From contig CAWJXB010000003.1 in the NCBI GenBank assembly GCA_963846775.1, positions 186,001-250,000 on the forward strand: 64,000 nucleotides of DNA. The letters are read 5' to 3'. Below the pieces are notes generated by a model, which saw only the letters and a program-made list of their open reading frames with translations, did no database searches and was not told where the DNA came from. This document shows positions 46,617-56,605 of the stretch, piece by piece. Positions within the stretch are counted from its first letter, which is position 1, and every line of letters starts with the position of its first letter. The DNA is from CAVYXA01 sp963846775. Its GTDB lineage: Bacteria > Verrucomicrobiota > Verrucomicrobiia > Chthoniobacterales > UBA10450. A program made the translations under genes and the position numbers.

Positions 46617-46650
46617 AAACGCTCAACGCTCAACGTTCAACGTCCAATTC
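46617..46650. repeat. Degenerate short tandem repeat
   Basis: CAAACGCTCAACGCTCAACG then TTCAACGTCCAATT is made of 7-8 bp units of the form CTCAACG/TTCAACG, between the DUF2071 gene and the TPR gene. Confidence 0.7.
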
Positions 46651-46676
46651 GCGCGCCCAGCCAGTCGGCTATGCGA

Positions 46677-48804
46677 TCAGCGCAGTAGTTTTTCGAGCGA
46701 GGCGTCGGGCTGCGCGCCGAGGACGGTGGCTTTGGCGTAATGCTGCCGGGCCAGCTCGCGCGAGGGCGGCTGGGCGGTGGCATAAATGACGGCGAGATTA
46801 AAATGCGCGTCGGCGTAATCGGGATTGTCGTTCAGCGCCTCGAGCAACTCTTTTTCGGCCGCTTCCTGCCAACCTTTCTGACTGGCGGTGATGCCGAGAT
46901 AATTGTGCGCCATCGCGCTTTTCGGATTGATCGCAAGCGATTTGGTTAACTCGGTCAGGGCGGCGTCGAACTTGGCCTGGCGGTAATAAACGATTCCGAG
47001 CGTGGTATGCGAAAATTCATCCCGGGGCGAGATGGCGACCGCTTTCTTCAGTGTCAGCTCGGCCGCTTTGAATCGCCCGGTGCGAAAATACACGACGCTC
47101 AAATTCGACAGCGAATAGAGATTGTTAGGCGATTTGACCAAAATTTCCTGATACTGTTTCTCAGCCGAGTGATACTTGCCGTGCTCGAAATTCTCCTTCG
47201 CCGCGCGCGCGATCGGTCGCAGCTTATCCGGCACATCTGGTTTGAATCCGTTATCAGCCACGGAGTTTTCTGATGGAGCATTTTCGTCCGACTCCTCATC
47301 GTCGTGGCCCGTCATCTTAACGGACGTCGCGGTCGTTTTCTTGGCAAAAGCGAAGCTCGCCTTGATTGTCGCCGGGTTGTTGTCAGACAGCGCCACTACC
47401 GGTTTTCGCAGTAACGCCAGCTCCTCATCGCTCAATTTCGTGACCGGCTGCGCCAGTAAGTCAATCTGTTGATTGAGTGTTTCGGAATTAATCTTCAGTT
47501 TCTCAAACTCGGCCATCATCAATTTCTTGGCCTGATCGCGACGGGCTTCCTCCTGTCGCTCACGCAAGACGATGTTGCGCAGCATCTCGTTCTCTTGGCG
47601 CAGCCGCGCCGTTTCCTCCGCCGTCGCGCCGATCAGCTTCGCTTTCTCCAATTGCGCGGCCGCCGTGTCGAGCTGCGAACGCAGACCGGCAACCTCCGTT
47701 TCGTAATCGTGATTCTGTTTCTGACTGGCGGCGAGTTGCTTTTGGAGATCGTCGATCTGTCGTCGAACTTCGGCCAATTGTTGTTCCTTCTTCGGTTTGT
47801 CGTCGCTCAAATCGCGCATCGTTTTTTCCGCGTTAGCCAGCTTTTTCTTAAGATCGACGTTCTCCGCAATCAGGACGTCGACTCGCTGTTGCGCCTCTTT
47901 CATCCCTTTGACTTGAGCCAGGGCCGTGTCGCGCTCTTTCGTAATGGCCGCGACCCGGTTGTTTGCCTCAGCCATCTTCGCGTTGACTGCGTCCTTCTCT
48001 TTTTGGGCTGCGACGCGGGCCGACTCAGCCGCCGTCAACCCGTCCTTTAACCGGGTGATTTCCGCGCGCAATGCGACCTCCGATTTCGCATTCGGATCGC
48101 TGGTCGATTGCACTTTTCTCTAATGTTTCCTGCGCCTTGGCCAATTGATCGCGAACTTGACGCTCCGCGCTCTTTGTTTTCTCCAAGTCGGCCTGAGCCT
48201 GTTCCAATTTAGAACTGGTTTCCTTGAGTCGGCCATTCAGCGTTTCCTTCTCCTTTTGGGCGGCGCCGAGCTGATTGCGCGACCTTTCCAGTTCGGTCTG
48301 CAATTGGCCCAGTTTAGCATTCAATTGTTCCGTGGCGGCCTTGATCGCAGCATCCGCTGGAGGGGGTTCAACAATTCTTGCCGGGTTTGTCGGTTTCTGC
48401 GGAGCCGTCTCTATCATCCGCGCCGGTGTCGCGTTGGTCCGAGTAAGTTCTTCAGCCGTTTCCCGTGTTTCCGGCGAAGGCGCGGTCGCGGCCAAGTCTT
48501 TCTCCGTCGCTGCTTTGCCTTGCAGCCGGAGGATGCACTCGCTGATTTTGCGCCCGCGATACTCGACAATCGCCGGCTGCCAATCGGTGTGATGTTTTCG
48601 CAGCTCCTCGATTAGGCTTCCGGCGAAACGATATTTCGCCAGCCCGGCATTCAGTTGATTTTCGTGCTCGAGTTTTTCCCCTTGCTGCGCGGCCATGTAG
48701 GCCTTGAGAAAAATCTCGCTCGGATCGTCGGCCTGCGCCAGCAGCCGGGGAGATGCCCCGAGCAGAAAGAGACCGGCGATCAAAATCGAGCCGATGCTCT
48801 TCAT
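46677..48804 (-). CDS. Exported coiled-coil and TPR protein, one frameshift
   Basis: The start MKSIGSILIAGLFLLGASPR is a signal peptide at 48804. A long coiled coil (heptads of Leu/Ala/Glu/Lys, for example NAKLGQLQTELERSRNQLGA) follows. At an AAAA run near 48110 one extra A breaks the frame between TLEK and VQSTSDPNAKSEV; otherwise the coiled coil continues to about residue 420 and is followed by at least four TPR units (LYSLSNLSVVYFRTGRFKAAEL). The corrected protein is about 709 residues. It is probably periplasmic; a scaffolding role is inferred. Confidence 0.75.
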
Positions 48805-48960
48805 TCGAACACAAGGCGGAATGGTAATCCCACCGCGTTTAGTTGCGATCCAGCCTTCCACGCAAAATCGAAAGAAGCGTGGAGCGTGCCAAAAGGCGAG
48901 CCAGATTATTTTGCAAAACCGGATTTGGACTTTAAAATCGGAGGGCCGGTAACGGAGATG

Positions 48961-49035
48961 GTGGTCGTAGCTCAATGGTAGAGCCCCAGATTGTGGTTCT
49001 GGTTGTTGCGGGTTCGAGTCCCGTCGGCCACCCCA
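48961..49035 (+). tRNA. tRNA-His (GTG)
   Basis: The acceptor arm GTGGTCG pairs with CGGCCAC, the anticodon stem CCAGA/TCTGG surrounds TTGTGGT with anticodon GTG, and the T arm GCGGG-TTCGAGT-CCCGT is standard. G at 48960 opposite C73 supplies the -1 G typical of tRNA-His. The CCA end is encoded. Confidence 0.96.
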
Positions 49036-49062
49036 TTTTTATTTATTTTGATGTAAGAAGCG

Positions 49063-49126
49063 ATTGGTGAGAAGTTTGTGTATTCGAGTTGTCCTTTTCA
49101 ACTTCTCACTTCTCACCTCTCACTGA
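49063..49126. repeat. Degenerate short tandem repeat between two tRNA genes
   Basis: TTGGTGAGAAGTT is complementary in type to the later CAACTTCTCACTTCTCACCT and CTCACTGA, built from 7-bp units (TTCTCAC). It could fold into an imperfect hairpin. Confidence 0.7.
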
Positions 49127-49139
49127 TTACTTCCCCTTT

Positions 49140-49216
49140 GTGTCTGTAGCTCAACTGGATAGAGCATCTGACTTCGGATCAGAAGGTTGGGGGTTCGAAT
49201 CCCTCCAGGCACGCCA
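49140..49216 (+). tRNA. tRNA-Arg (TCG)
   Basis: The acceptor GTGTCTG pairs with CAGGCAC, the anticodon loop CTTCGGA presents TCG between TCTGA and TCAGA, and the T arm is GGGGG-TTCGAAT-CCCTC. Discriminator G and CCA are encoded. It reads CGA codons. Confidence 0.96.
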
Positions 49217-49364
49217 CCGTCAGCGGGCCGGAGGTCAGATTCGATACTCAACCGCGGCTCATGGTAAACCGGTGCCGAGTCTCGATTTTACGACTCCAAC
49301 ATCGCTTATTGGCGTTTACGTCGGCAAAACTGAGCAGTAAAATCAATCCGACTCGACTGGAGAG

Positions 49365-50265
49365 CTACATCACTTCCACTCCTTCGCTTGCTGTTCGTTG
49401 AGCGTAAAGGTCGCTCAGGCGTTTTGTCATGGGGCCGATCTGACCCCGGCCGATGATGCGATGATCAATCTTAATCACGCCGGCGAGCTCGCCCATCGTG
49501 CCGGTGCAAAAAACTTCACCGGCGGCGTAAGCGTCATCGAGGTTCAGATCTCTCTCAGCGCAGGGAATTTTTTCGGCCTGGCAAATTTCAATCACCGTGG
49601 CCCGCGTGATTCCTTCGGGACAAGCCACCAGCCGGCTGGTGGCAAGCGCGTTCTGCCTAACAACAAAAATGTGTGTGGCATTCGTTTCCGCAATAAACCC
49701 GCGGGTGTCGAGCATGAGCGCGTCATCGGCGTCGGCGTTGTTGGCTTCGATTTTGGCAAGGATCGAGTTCAGCAGGTTTGCATGATGAATGTGCGGGTCG
49801 AGAATCTCGGGAGGCGGGCGACGCATCTTGCTCGTGATCAAAGTGAGACCGGTTTTTGCGTAAACGGGCGCTTTATGCTCGGCCAGGATGATTAAAGTCG
49901 GCCCGCTTTGGTTCAGTCGCGGATCCATGCCTGAGGTGATCTTTGGTCCCCGAGTTAACGTCAGACGAATATGAACACCGTCGCGCTGGTTATTGGCCGC
50001 GAGCGTGCGTCTGATTTCATCGACAATTTTTTCCCGCAAGGGGAATCTCGACAAACGAAAGCGCGCGGGCCGAGCGCTCCAGGCGATCGAGGTGCTCGTG
50101 CAATTTGAAGATGCGGCCGTGATAGAGTCGCAAGCCCTCCCAAACGGCGTCGCCACCTTGCACGGCCGAATCGAACGGGCTGATCCCTCCTTGGTCGCGA
50201 TGGACCAGCCGGCCATTGATATTGACGATCAGGTCGCGATTTCTCTCGTCGAATTTCTGGAGCAT
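49365..50265 (-). CDS. Class IV aminotransferase, one frameshift
   Basis: The N-terminus (MLQKFDERNRDLIVNINGRL, GGDAVWEGLRLYHGRIFKLH) is in one frame; removing one C from a CCCC run near 50043 joins it to REKIVDEIRRTLAANN and the rest, giving about 300 residues. The C-terminal half matches BCAT/D-amino-acid transferases (SILAKIEANNADADDALMLD, GFIAETNATHIFVV, EGITRATVIE, CTGTMGELAGV). At the position of the PLP lysine the sequence is HIHHANLLNS, with His where Lys is expected. Substrate is unknown. Confidence 0.75.
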
Positions 50266-50308
50266 CTTGTCTTAATTTGTAGGGTGACGGCCTAGTTGCC
50301 AATTAGTG

Positions 50309-51889
50309 ATGGATCAAGCGACAATCATCGTTCTTCTTTTTGCAGTCGTAGCGGCGTCGGTCCTCGCCGCGCGCAAACTGGCGCTGCCGTATCCGGTCAT
50401 GCTCGTGCTGGTCGGGCTCGGCTTGGGTTTCATCCCGGGTCTCCCGGCAGTAAAACTCGATCCGAACATCGTTTTCTATTTCTTTTTGCCACCGTTGATT
50501 TATCCGGCGGCTCTGTTTACTTCGTGGCGCGATTTCCGCGCGAACCTGCGGCCTATTTTGTTGCTCGCGATTGGGTTGGTTCTTTTCACTATCGTGGCCG
50601 TCGCTTCGGTAGCGCATTGGCTCATCCCGACCTTGCCATGGGCGGCGGCGTTTGCGCTGGGTGCGATTGTTTCGCCGCCAGATGCAGTAGCCGCGACGAG
50701 CGTGGTTCGGCGTCTGCCGGTCCCCAATCGAATCGTCAGCATCCTTGAAGGCGAAAGCCTGGTGAATGACGCGACCGCCCTGGTCGCCCTGCAATTTGCC
50801 GTCGCCGCACTAACGACCAGACAATTTTCGATTGGCCACGCGTCGTTGCATTTCATTTGGGCGGCGGCGGGGGGAATCGGTCTTGGTTTGCTCGTTGGCG
50901 TTGCGATTCGATGGGTTCATCGACATTTGGACGATCCGCCGGTGCAGATCGTCATTTCGTTGCTCACGCCATTCATTGCCTATCTGCCGGCCGAACGCCT
51001 GCACGCCTCCGGGGTGCTCGCGGTCGTCGCTGTCGGAATTTATATGGGATGGTATTCGCCGCTCATTGTCAGCGCGCGCTATCGTCTCCAGGCGTTCGCT
51101 TTTTGGGAGATGGTCGTTTTTCTTCTGAACGGCTTCGTCTTCACGACGATCGGTTTGCAGTTGCCAGGGATTCTGCGCTCGCTCAAGAGCGAATCGTTCG
51201 GTGCGCCCATTCAAAATGCCCTTCTGGTCAGCGCCGCCGTCGTGCTGGTGCGGATCGCCTGGGTCTTCCTCGGCGCGTATCTGCCGTTCGGGTTGAGCAA
51301 GAAACTCCGGAAACGCGAGCCGTTGCCGCCCTGGAAAAATATGGTGATCGTCGCGTGGTCGGGAATGCGCGGTGTGGTTTCCCTCGCGGCTGCGTTCGCA
51401 TTGCCATTTGTTTTGAACAACGGAAGTCCGTTCCCGCACCGAAATTACATTTTGTTCCTGACCTTTTGTGTGATTCTGACCACGCTCGTTTTTCAAGGCC
51501 TGAGTTTGCCGATGGTGATCCGCAAACTTCGCGTCACCGGCGATGGATCGACCGATGAGGAGGAGAGAGTCGCGCGATTGGAAGCGAACAAGGCCGCGCT
51601 CGGTCTGCTTGGCCAACTCGCAAGCGCGGCCAAATTTTCCGACGAGGTCGTTGCGCGGTTGCGGGCAGAATACAATGAGCGGGTGGAACAACTGGAACTT
51701 TGCGCGGACAATCCCGAAAATTGCCGCGGTGAAATCGCGACCCGGCAATTCCAGCGGCTTCAGAAAAAAGCGCTCAACGTCGAACGTGAAACCATCGTTC
51801 GCCTGCGCAACAAGCGCGTAATCAATGACGAAGCCCTACGGCGAATTCAGCGGGACCTGGATCTGGCTGAGGCCCGATTGACAGGTTGA
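50309..51889 (+). CDS. Sodium/proton antiporter, CPA1 family
   Basis: The protein of about 526 residues has twelve or so membrane spans with the CPA1 hallmarks FFLPPLIYPAAL, GAIVSPPDAVAATSVVRR and ILEGESLVNDATALVALQ, where the Asp residues take part in cation transport. MVIVAWSGMRGVVSLAAA matches the conserved later helix, and the last 100 residues form a hydrophilic helical tail. It exchanges Na+ for H+ and helps set cytoplasmic pH. The GTG at 50306 is an alternative start. Confidence 0.92.
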   Translation: MDQATIIVLLFAVVAASVLAARKLALPYPVMLVLVGLGLGFIPGLPAVKLDPNIVFYFFLPPLIYPAALFTSWRDFRANLRPILLLAIGLVLFTIVAVASVAHWLIPTLPWAAAFALGAIVSPPDAVAATSVVRRLPVPNRIVSILEGESLVNDATALVALQFAVAALTTRQFSIGHASLHFIWAAAGGIGLGLLVGVAIRWVHRHLDDPPVQIVISLLTPFIAYLPAERLHASGVLAVVAVGIYMGWYSPLIVSARYRLQAFAFWEMVVFLLNGFVFTTIGLQLPGILRSLKSESFGAPIQNALLVSAAVVLVRIAWVFLGAYLPFGLSKKLRKREPLPPWKNMVIVAWSGMRGVVSLAAAFALPFVLNNGSPFPHRNYILFLTFCVILTTLVFQGLSLPMVIRKLRVTGDGSTDEEERVARLEANKAALGLLGQLASAAKFSDEVVARLRAEYNERVEQLELCADNPENCRGEIATRQFQRLQKKALNVERETIVRLRNKRVINDEALRRIQRDLDLAEARLTG

Positions 51890-51920
51890 TTGGGAATGTA
51901 CCTCCCCGGCCATGCCTGTG

Positions 51921-52688
51921 TCAGATACTGTTTTTTAAGGCCCTCTCTCGCTTCAGTAAACGGATCGCATCCCGCAGCTCGGCAGCGCGTTCGTAAAGTT
52001 CTTTAGTGATCGCTGCTTCCATCTCGCGCTCCATGATCTCCAGCTTCGAGAGCGGACGCTTGGCCCGGACTTCCTCGATCCATTCGTCCAGGAAGGCGAT
52101 CTCGGAGCTTTTCGAGACCAGCTCGGGAAAATTCGAGCGCTCATAGAACGAAGCAATCGCACCGCGCCCACGCTGAATTTCGCGAATCGCTTCCGGGAAT
52201 TTGCCCTGTTGGAGCAGGATCGACGCGCGCGCCCGCGTGTTCATCATCAACACGTAGGGCCGGAATTGTTGCAAATTCCAGACCAGATCGTCGCGGTCCG
52301 TGTGATCGGCGACGAAATCGAAAAGGTCGATGTTCCGCTGCGTGTCGCGCACAACGCCGGCGAAATCGTTGATCTGAAACAAACTCAGGTAGCGATGATA
52401 ATACTGGATCCCTTCCTGTTGCAGCTCCGCGCATTGTTCAATCGTCAGCTCATAATTTTCACCGCGTTGCAGCGAATTCTCCGCTCGTTGCTGATGATAT
52501 TCCAGGAGCGATTCGGACCCATGCGGCCGGAGGCCATCGGGCCGACCGGTCAATTCCATTTGCAGCACGCCGAGATCGATCCGCAGTTGCAGCTTCTCAC
52601 GCCCATCCAAACCGAGGATTTTGCGAACTTTGATCTTGCCGTTCTCGTGCGGCCAATCCCTCAATACCGTGTTCAAATCCAAGCTCAT
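51921..52688 (-). CDS. Protein with UVR-type C-terminal motif
   Basis: The 255-residue product begins MSLDLNTVLRDWPHENGKIK, has a central helical part (YYHRYLSLFQINDFAGVVRD, TRARASILLQQGKFPEAIRE, TPR-like), and ends with LEREMEAAITKELYERAAEL RDAIRLL-type sequence (here MEREMEAAITKELYERAAEL then RDAIRLLKRE), the UvrB/UvrC interaction motif. The motif suggests binding to UvrC-like or McsA-like partners; the precise role is unknown. Confidence 0.82.
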   Translation of the reverse strand: MSLDLNTVLRDWPHENGKIKVRKILGLDGREKLQLRIDLGVLQMELTGRPDGLRPHGSESLLEYHQQRAENSLQRGENYELTIEQCAELQQEGIQYYHRYLSLFQINDFAGVVRDTQRNIDLFDFVADHTDRDDLVWNLQQFRPYVLMMNTRARASILLQQGKFPEAIREIQRGRGAIASFYERSNFPELVSKSSEIAFLDEWIEEVRAKRPLSKLEIMEREMEAAITKELYERAAELRDAIRLLKRERALKNSI

Positions 52689-52803
52689 CTCGCCTCAAGC
52701 ATGTGATATTTATGGTTCATTTGTCAATGGGTCTGCGGTTTGGGCCTCGCCACCCCCGGTTTAGGGTTGCTCTGACCGGGAAAACCCGGAATCGTTCAAT
52801 CGC

Positions 52804-53697
52804 TTGAGGCCCGACCCGATTGACTCCTTTATCCGCTATCTCGCGGTCGAGCGCGGTCTGTCGGAAAACTATCAACTCTCGACCCAGCGGTCGCTGCTCG
52901 AGTTCGCCCAGTGGTGCCGTTCCAGAAGGAAGATCGATAATTTTCGCACTGTCACCCTGCCCTTGGTGGGCGATTATTTGGCCGAACGCAAACGCGCCGG
53001 ACTTTCCGCTGCTTCGATCAAGTTGATCGTTGTCGCGCTGAAGATTTTTTTCCGGTTTCTGGTCAGCCGAGGAATCGTAACGCGCGATCCAACCGAAGCG
53101 CTCGTCTTGCCTCGGATTGAACGTTATCTGCCGGAGACGCTTAATGAATTGCAAGTCGAACAGTTGATCGAGAGCATCGAGACGAAGGCGCCGCTCGGAT
53201 TGCGCGACCGTGCGATCGTGGAGCTGCTCTACGCCAGCGGACTCCGCATTTCGGAGCTGGCCAATGCGCGATTAGAAAACTTTAACGCTGAGGAACGGAT
53301 CGTTCGCGTCACCGGTAAAGGCAACAAAATGCGCCTGGTCCCGGTGGGTGGCAAGGCGTGCGAAGCGTTGGCCGCCTATCTCTCGTCGGAGCGCCCGACG
53401 CTCGTGAAGCGCCGCAGCGGCAGCGAGATTTTTTTGTCAGCACGAGGCGGCAAACTAACCACTGCCCGCATCTGGCAAATCGTGAAAAAACATGCGCGGC
53501 ATTCCGGCTTGGAGAAAAATATTTATCCGCATCTTCTGCGACACAGTTTCGCTACCCATCTCCTCGGCAATGGCGCCGATCTGCGCATCATCCAAGAAAT
53601 GCTCGGTCACGCCGATATTTCCACGACCCAGATCTACACCCATGTCGATCAACAGCGGCTCAAAGCCGTCCATCGCCAGTTCCACCCTCGCGCGTAA
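52804..53697 (+). CDS. xerD: Tyrosine recombinase XerC/XerD
   Basis: The 297-residue recombinase resolves chromosome dimers at dif together with FtsK. The N-terminal SAM-like domain is followed by the catalytic residues: Arg in YASGLRISELANARL, Lys in VTGKGNKMRLVP, HLLRHSFATHLL, His in LGHADISTT and the nucleophile Tyr in QIYTHV. The start is TTG (MRPDPIDSF). XerC and XerD cannot be separated with certainty here; no second xer gene is visible. Confidence 0.92.
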   Translation: MRPDPIDSFIRYLAVERGLSENYQLSTQRSLLEFAQWCRSRRKIDNFRTVTLPLVGDYLAERKRAGLSAASIKLIVVALKIFFRFLVSRGIVTRDPTEALVLPRIERYLPETLNELQVEQLIESIETKAPLGLRDRAIVELLYASGLRISELANARLENFNAEERIVRVTGKGNKMRLVPVGGKACEALAAYLSSERPTLVKRRSGSEIFLSARGGKLTTARIWQIVKKHARHSGLEKNIYPHLLRHSFATHLLGNGADLRIIQEMLGHADISTTQIYTHVDQQRLKAVHRQFHPRA

Positions 53698-53817
53698 AAA
53701 ACATCAGCCCACCTCCGCTGTGGACGGGGCTCCGCCGCGGCGAGCCGTCGCGGTTTACCACAAGGTAGATCGGTTTCCGTTTGATCGGACATCGCGCATC
53801 GAGTATCCAGCATCGGC

Positions 53818-55566
53818 ATGAGACGAGGCTTGTTGTTGGTGGCAATCAGTGCGGTGGCGGCGGTCGCGATTTGGTATGGGTTGAAGCTGGCCAGCTTTTC
53901 CACCGCTGGGTCTGTCACAGCACTGTTGCCGCGCGAGACTGTTTTGCTCGTGCACGTGCCGGATTTCAACACGACGCGCGCCCGATGGCACCAATCCGAT
54001 GTTTACCGACTCTATCGGGAACCGGCAGTGCAGGATTTTTTACACAAACCACTGAGCCGGTTACCCGACAAAAGCACCGCTTCGGAAACGTTAGGCCAAA
54101 TCGAGCGGGTCGCGCCGAAGGACGCTTTCTTTGCCTTGACGCGCGCTGATCAGAGTAGTTGGACTTTCGTAGCCGGGTTTCAGATTCGCGGAAATCAGCG
54201 CGATGCCGAAAACTTGATCGACGATTGGCGGGGGAAACTACGGGGCGGAGCCCGCGCCACGGTCGAGTACCAGCGGCACAAGATCGATAGAACGGCGCTG
54301 GAGCCATTCCCGCTTTTCTCGACATACAGCGGGCATTGGTTTTTCGCGGCCAACGATCTCGAGGAATTGAAGGTGTTGCTGGACCGCGCAGATGGGCGCA
54401 ATCGCGATCGCGAAAATATGCTCCAGGCCAGTGAGACCTACCGAGCTGCGATGGCGCACATGCCGCCAAGTTACGACGCGCTGGTTTATTTCCAGCCGCG
54501 GACGTTCTCACAACAACTCCAGCGACTACGCGCCGCGGTGGGATCGACCATCGTACCGGGCGGGCAAACCATCATCGAGCAAATCCGCAGCGTGTGCGGC
54601 ACGACCCGGTTCGAGAACGGCAAAATCCACGACACGATTTTTGTCGGAATTCCGAAGGTGGAGAGTGTGCCGCCAATTAACCGTTCGTCGCTCTCACTCG
54701 GTTCGGGCGAGACATTCCTCTATCTCGCGACGCTACTCAACATCGGCGACAAGCTTGACACATTGAGTCAGGCGCCAGGATTGAGCGATCGACTCCAGAA
54801 GTTGTTACAAACATTTCGCGACAACGGCATTAAGGCGAATGATTGGAAAACGGCATTTGGCGCCGAGCTCGGTGTGGTGGCAGATTGGCATCAAAATGCG
54901 CGCTGGCCATCGGCCATCCTTTCGTTGCCCGTGCTCGACACCGCTAAGGCGCAACAAATTGTCGAGGTTGCGATGCGCGCAGATGAAGATTCGGCGTGGT
55001 CGCGCACAGAGAAAAACGGCGTGCGCTATTTTTCGATGCAATCGCCCGCCACTCTCATTCCCATCGCGCCGGCCATCGCGCTTTCGGACCGAATGCTGAT
55101 CGCTGGGCTCGATTCCGCTTCAATCGAAGAAGCAGTCAAGCGCAGCCAAAACTCGACTACCGGGCTGGCCAGTTCACAGACGTATAAGTCCGCCGCGCGG
55201 GCCGTCCCGCCACCAACCTCCTTCTTCGCCTATATCGACACCGCAATGCTCTATAACCGACTCGATTTGACCCTGCGCCCTATTTTCCTCATGGCGGCCG
55301 CGTTCGCGCCGCATGCGAATGACTTTGTCGATCTTGCGAAAATTCCCGACGCGCAAGTGATTACCAAGCACCTGGATCCGATTATCTCATCGCAACGATA
55401 TGATCGCGATGGATATGTAGCGGAATCAATCGGGCCGGTTACGTTGAACCAGGCGGCAATTGGCCTGGCCGGGCTGGCAATTGCGAGCGCAAATCAGCCA
55501 ATTGCCAAGAACCTCTTCAGTTTGCCGTTTGTGGCTCCAACCCCAACGCCGAGCGGAACCCCATAA
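53818..55566 (+). CDS. Membrane-anchored DUF3352-like protein
   Basis: The 582-residue protein has an N-terminal helix (MRRGLLLVAISAVAAVAIWY) acting as a signal anchor, then a large soluble part with features of DUF3352 proteins: LLPRETVLLVHVPDFNTTRA at the start of the domain, repeated units of alternating strands and helices such as FFALTRADQSSWTFVAGFQI, and LIAGLDSASIEEAVKRS. The tail is Pro/Thr-rich. It is likely periplasmic; function is unknown. Confidence 0.72.
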   Translation: MRRGLLLVAISAVAAVAIWYGLKLASFSTAGSVTALLPRETVLLVHVPDFNTTRARWHQSDVYRLYREPAVQDFLHKPLSRLPDKSTASETLGQIERVAPKDAFFALTRADQSSWTFVAGFQIRGNQRDAENLIDDWRGKLRGGARATVEYQRHKIDRTALEPFPLFSTYSGHWFFAANDLEELKVLLDRADGRNRDRENMLQASETYRAAMAHMPPSYDALVYFQPRTFSQQLQRLRAAVGSTIVPGGQTIIEQIRSVCGTTRFENGKIHDTIFVGIPKVESVPPINRSSLSLGSGETFLYLATLLNIGDKLDTLSQAPGLSDRLQKLLQTFRDNGIKANDWKTAFGAELGVVADWHQNARWPSAILSLPVLDTAKAQQIVEVAMRADEDSAWSRTEKNGVRYFSMQSPATLIPIAPAIALSDRMLIAGLDSASIEEAVKRSQNSTTGLASSQTYKSAARAVPPPTSFFAYIDTAMLYNRLDLTLRPIFLMAAAFAPHANDFVDLAKIPDAQVITKHLDPIISSQRYDRDGYVAESIGPVTLNQAAIGLAGLAIASANQPIAKNLFSLPFVAPTPTPSGTP

Positions 55567-55570
55567 GGAT

Positions 55571-55614
55571 AACGAAGTTTGAATGACGGATGACGAAGCA
55601 CGAATGATCAAATT
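55571..55614. repeat. Degenerate short tandem repeat
   Basis: GAATGACGGATGACGAAGCA then CGAATGATCAAATT is built from 7-9 bp units (GAATGAC, GATGACGAAGCAC, GAATGA), in the gap after the DUF3352-like gene. Confidence 0.7.
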
Positions 55615-55737
55615 GCTCGATGCGCGCATATGGCACATTCCTCGTTCGTTTGTGCCATTCCGACGCGGCTGACCGAAAGCCAGACGATCGAAGAAAAGTG
55701 CTGCTAAAAGCCAAAAACGTGTTATCATTTTCGGCCT

Positions 55738-56055
55738 ATGGCTATTCTAAAGAAAAATGCATTTTCCCGCCGTGTTCCCGATCTTGTGACCGAGGAACTG
55801 GTTGCTGTGCTTTCTCGACGCGCGTCGTTCGAGTTTAAACAGCTCTTCGACATCGTGCATGAGAACCTGAGGGCACGCAATGCCGCCAGCGGAGGTGAGG
55901 AAATGCTGCGCTTGCGCGCTTACGAAAAACTGCAGAACCTGGTCGCCCGTGGCGCGGTCAAGAAGAATGGCAAGAAATACAAGGGTCTTCCTTCGGCATT
56001 GCAGGCGGCGATCGCCCCGCAAAACAACGGACACGTCCCGGCTGGTGTAAGATAA
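55738..56055 (+). CDS. Small winged-helix-like protein of unknown function
   Basis: The 105-residue product begins MAILKKNAFSRRVPDLVTEE and has a helix pair followed by KLQNLVARGAVKKNGKKYKG, which looks like the recognition part of a winged helix and reads well as a DNA-binding or RNA-binding domain. No family is assigned. It stands between the DUF3352-like gene and nuoA. Confidence 0.6.
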   Translation: MAILKKNAFSRRVPDLVTEELVAVLSRRASFEFKQLFDIVHENLRARNAASGGEEMLRLRAYEKLQNLVARGAVKKNGKKYKGLPSALQAAIAPQNNGHVPAGVR

Positions 56056-56097
56056 TCGGAGCGATCAGGCTACGCCGAATCGAAAGTCGAACTGTCG

Positions 56098-56466
56098 ATG
56101 CGCGAATATCTGCCGATCCTGTTGCAGATCATCGTGGCAATTGGCTTTGCCGGCTCGGCGCTGGTCGTCAGTGTGATCGTCGGTAAAACGGGCAAACGGA
56201 CGCGGGCGAAAGATATTGCCTACGAGTGTGGCATGATCCCGCAGAGCGAAGCGCAGCCGCGGTTCAGCGTAAAGTTCTACCTGGTCGCGATGCTCTTCAT
56301 CCTGTTCGATCTCGAGATCGTGTTCATGTATCCGTGGGCCGTGGTCTATCGCGACGCGATTAAGCATGGCAGCGTAATCTTCTGGAGCATGCTCAGCTTT
56401 ATCTCGATCCTGATGGTGGGCTACATCTACGCGCTCAAAAAAGGCGCGCTCGATTTCGGGAAATAG
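56098..56466 (+). CDS. nuoA: NADH-quinone oxidoreductase subunit A
   Basis: The 122-residue membrane subunit of complex I has three helices. Helix 1 is IVAIGFAGSALVVSVIVG, the loop YECGMIPQSEAQPRFSVKFY carries the conserved Cys and Glu, and helix 2 MLFILFDLEIVFMYPWAV has the conserved Glu and Asp. No other nuo gene is adjacent; pyruvate kinase follows, so the rest of complex I must be elsewhere. Confidence 0.93.
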   Translation: MREYLPILLQIIVAIGFAGSALVVSVIVGKTGKRTRAKDIAYECGMIPQSEAQPRFSVKFYLVAMLFILFDLEIVFMYPWAVVYRDAIKHGSVIFWSMLSFISILMVGYIYALKKGALDFGK

Positions 56467-56605
56467 GATTCAAGACTCCCATCCCGGCCGTCGCGAACAC
56501 CCGGGTTGGTCACGCGACCGGCAAGGGCCCGCCGTAGTTTCCAACACCGGCGAGACTCCAAAAGCGCCTTGGCTTTTCGCCGGGTAAACTCGATTCTGAG
56601 AAACG

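Noticed and set aside
50810..51748. Antisense open frame in the antiporter gene
   Set aside because: It mirrors the transmembrane coding sequence; its Arg/Gln/His-rich product is not credible.
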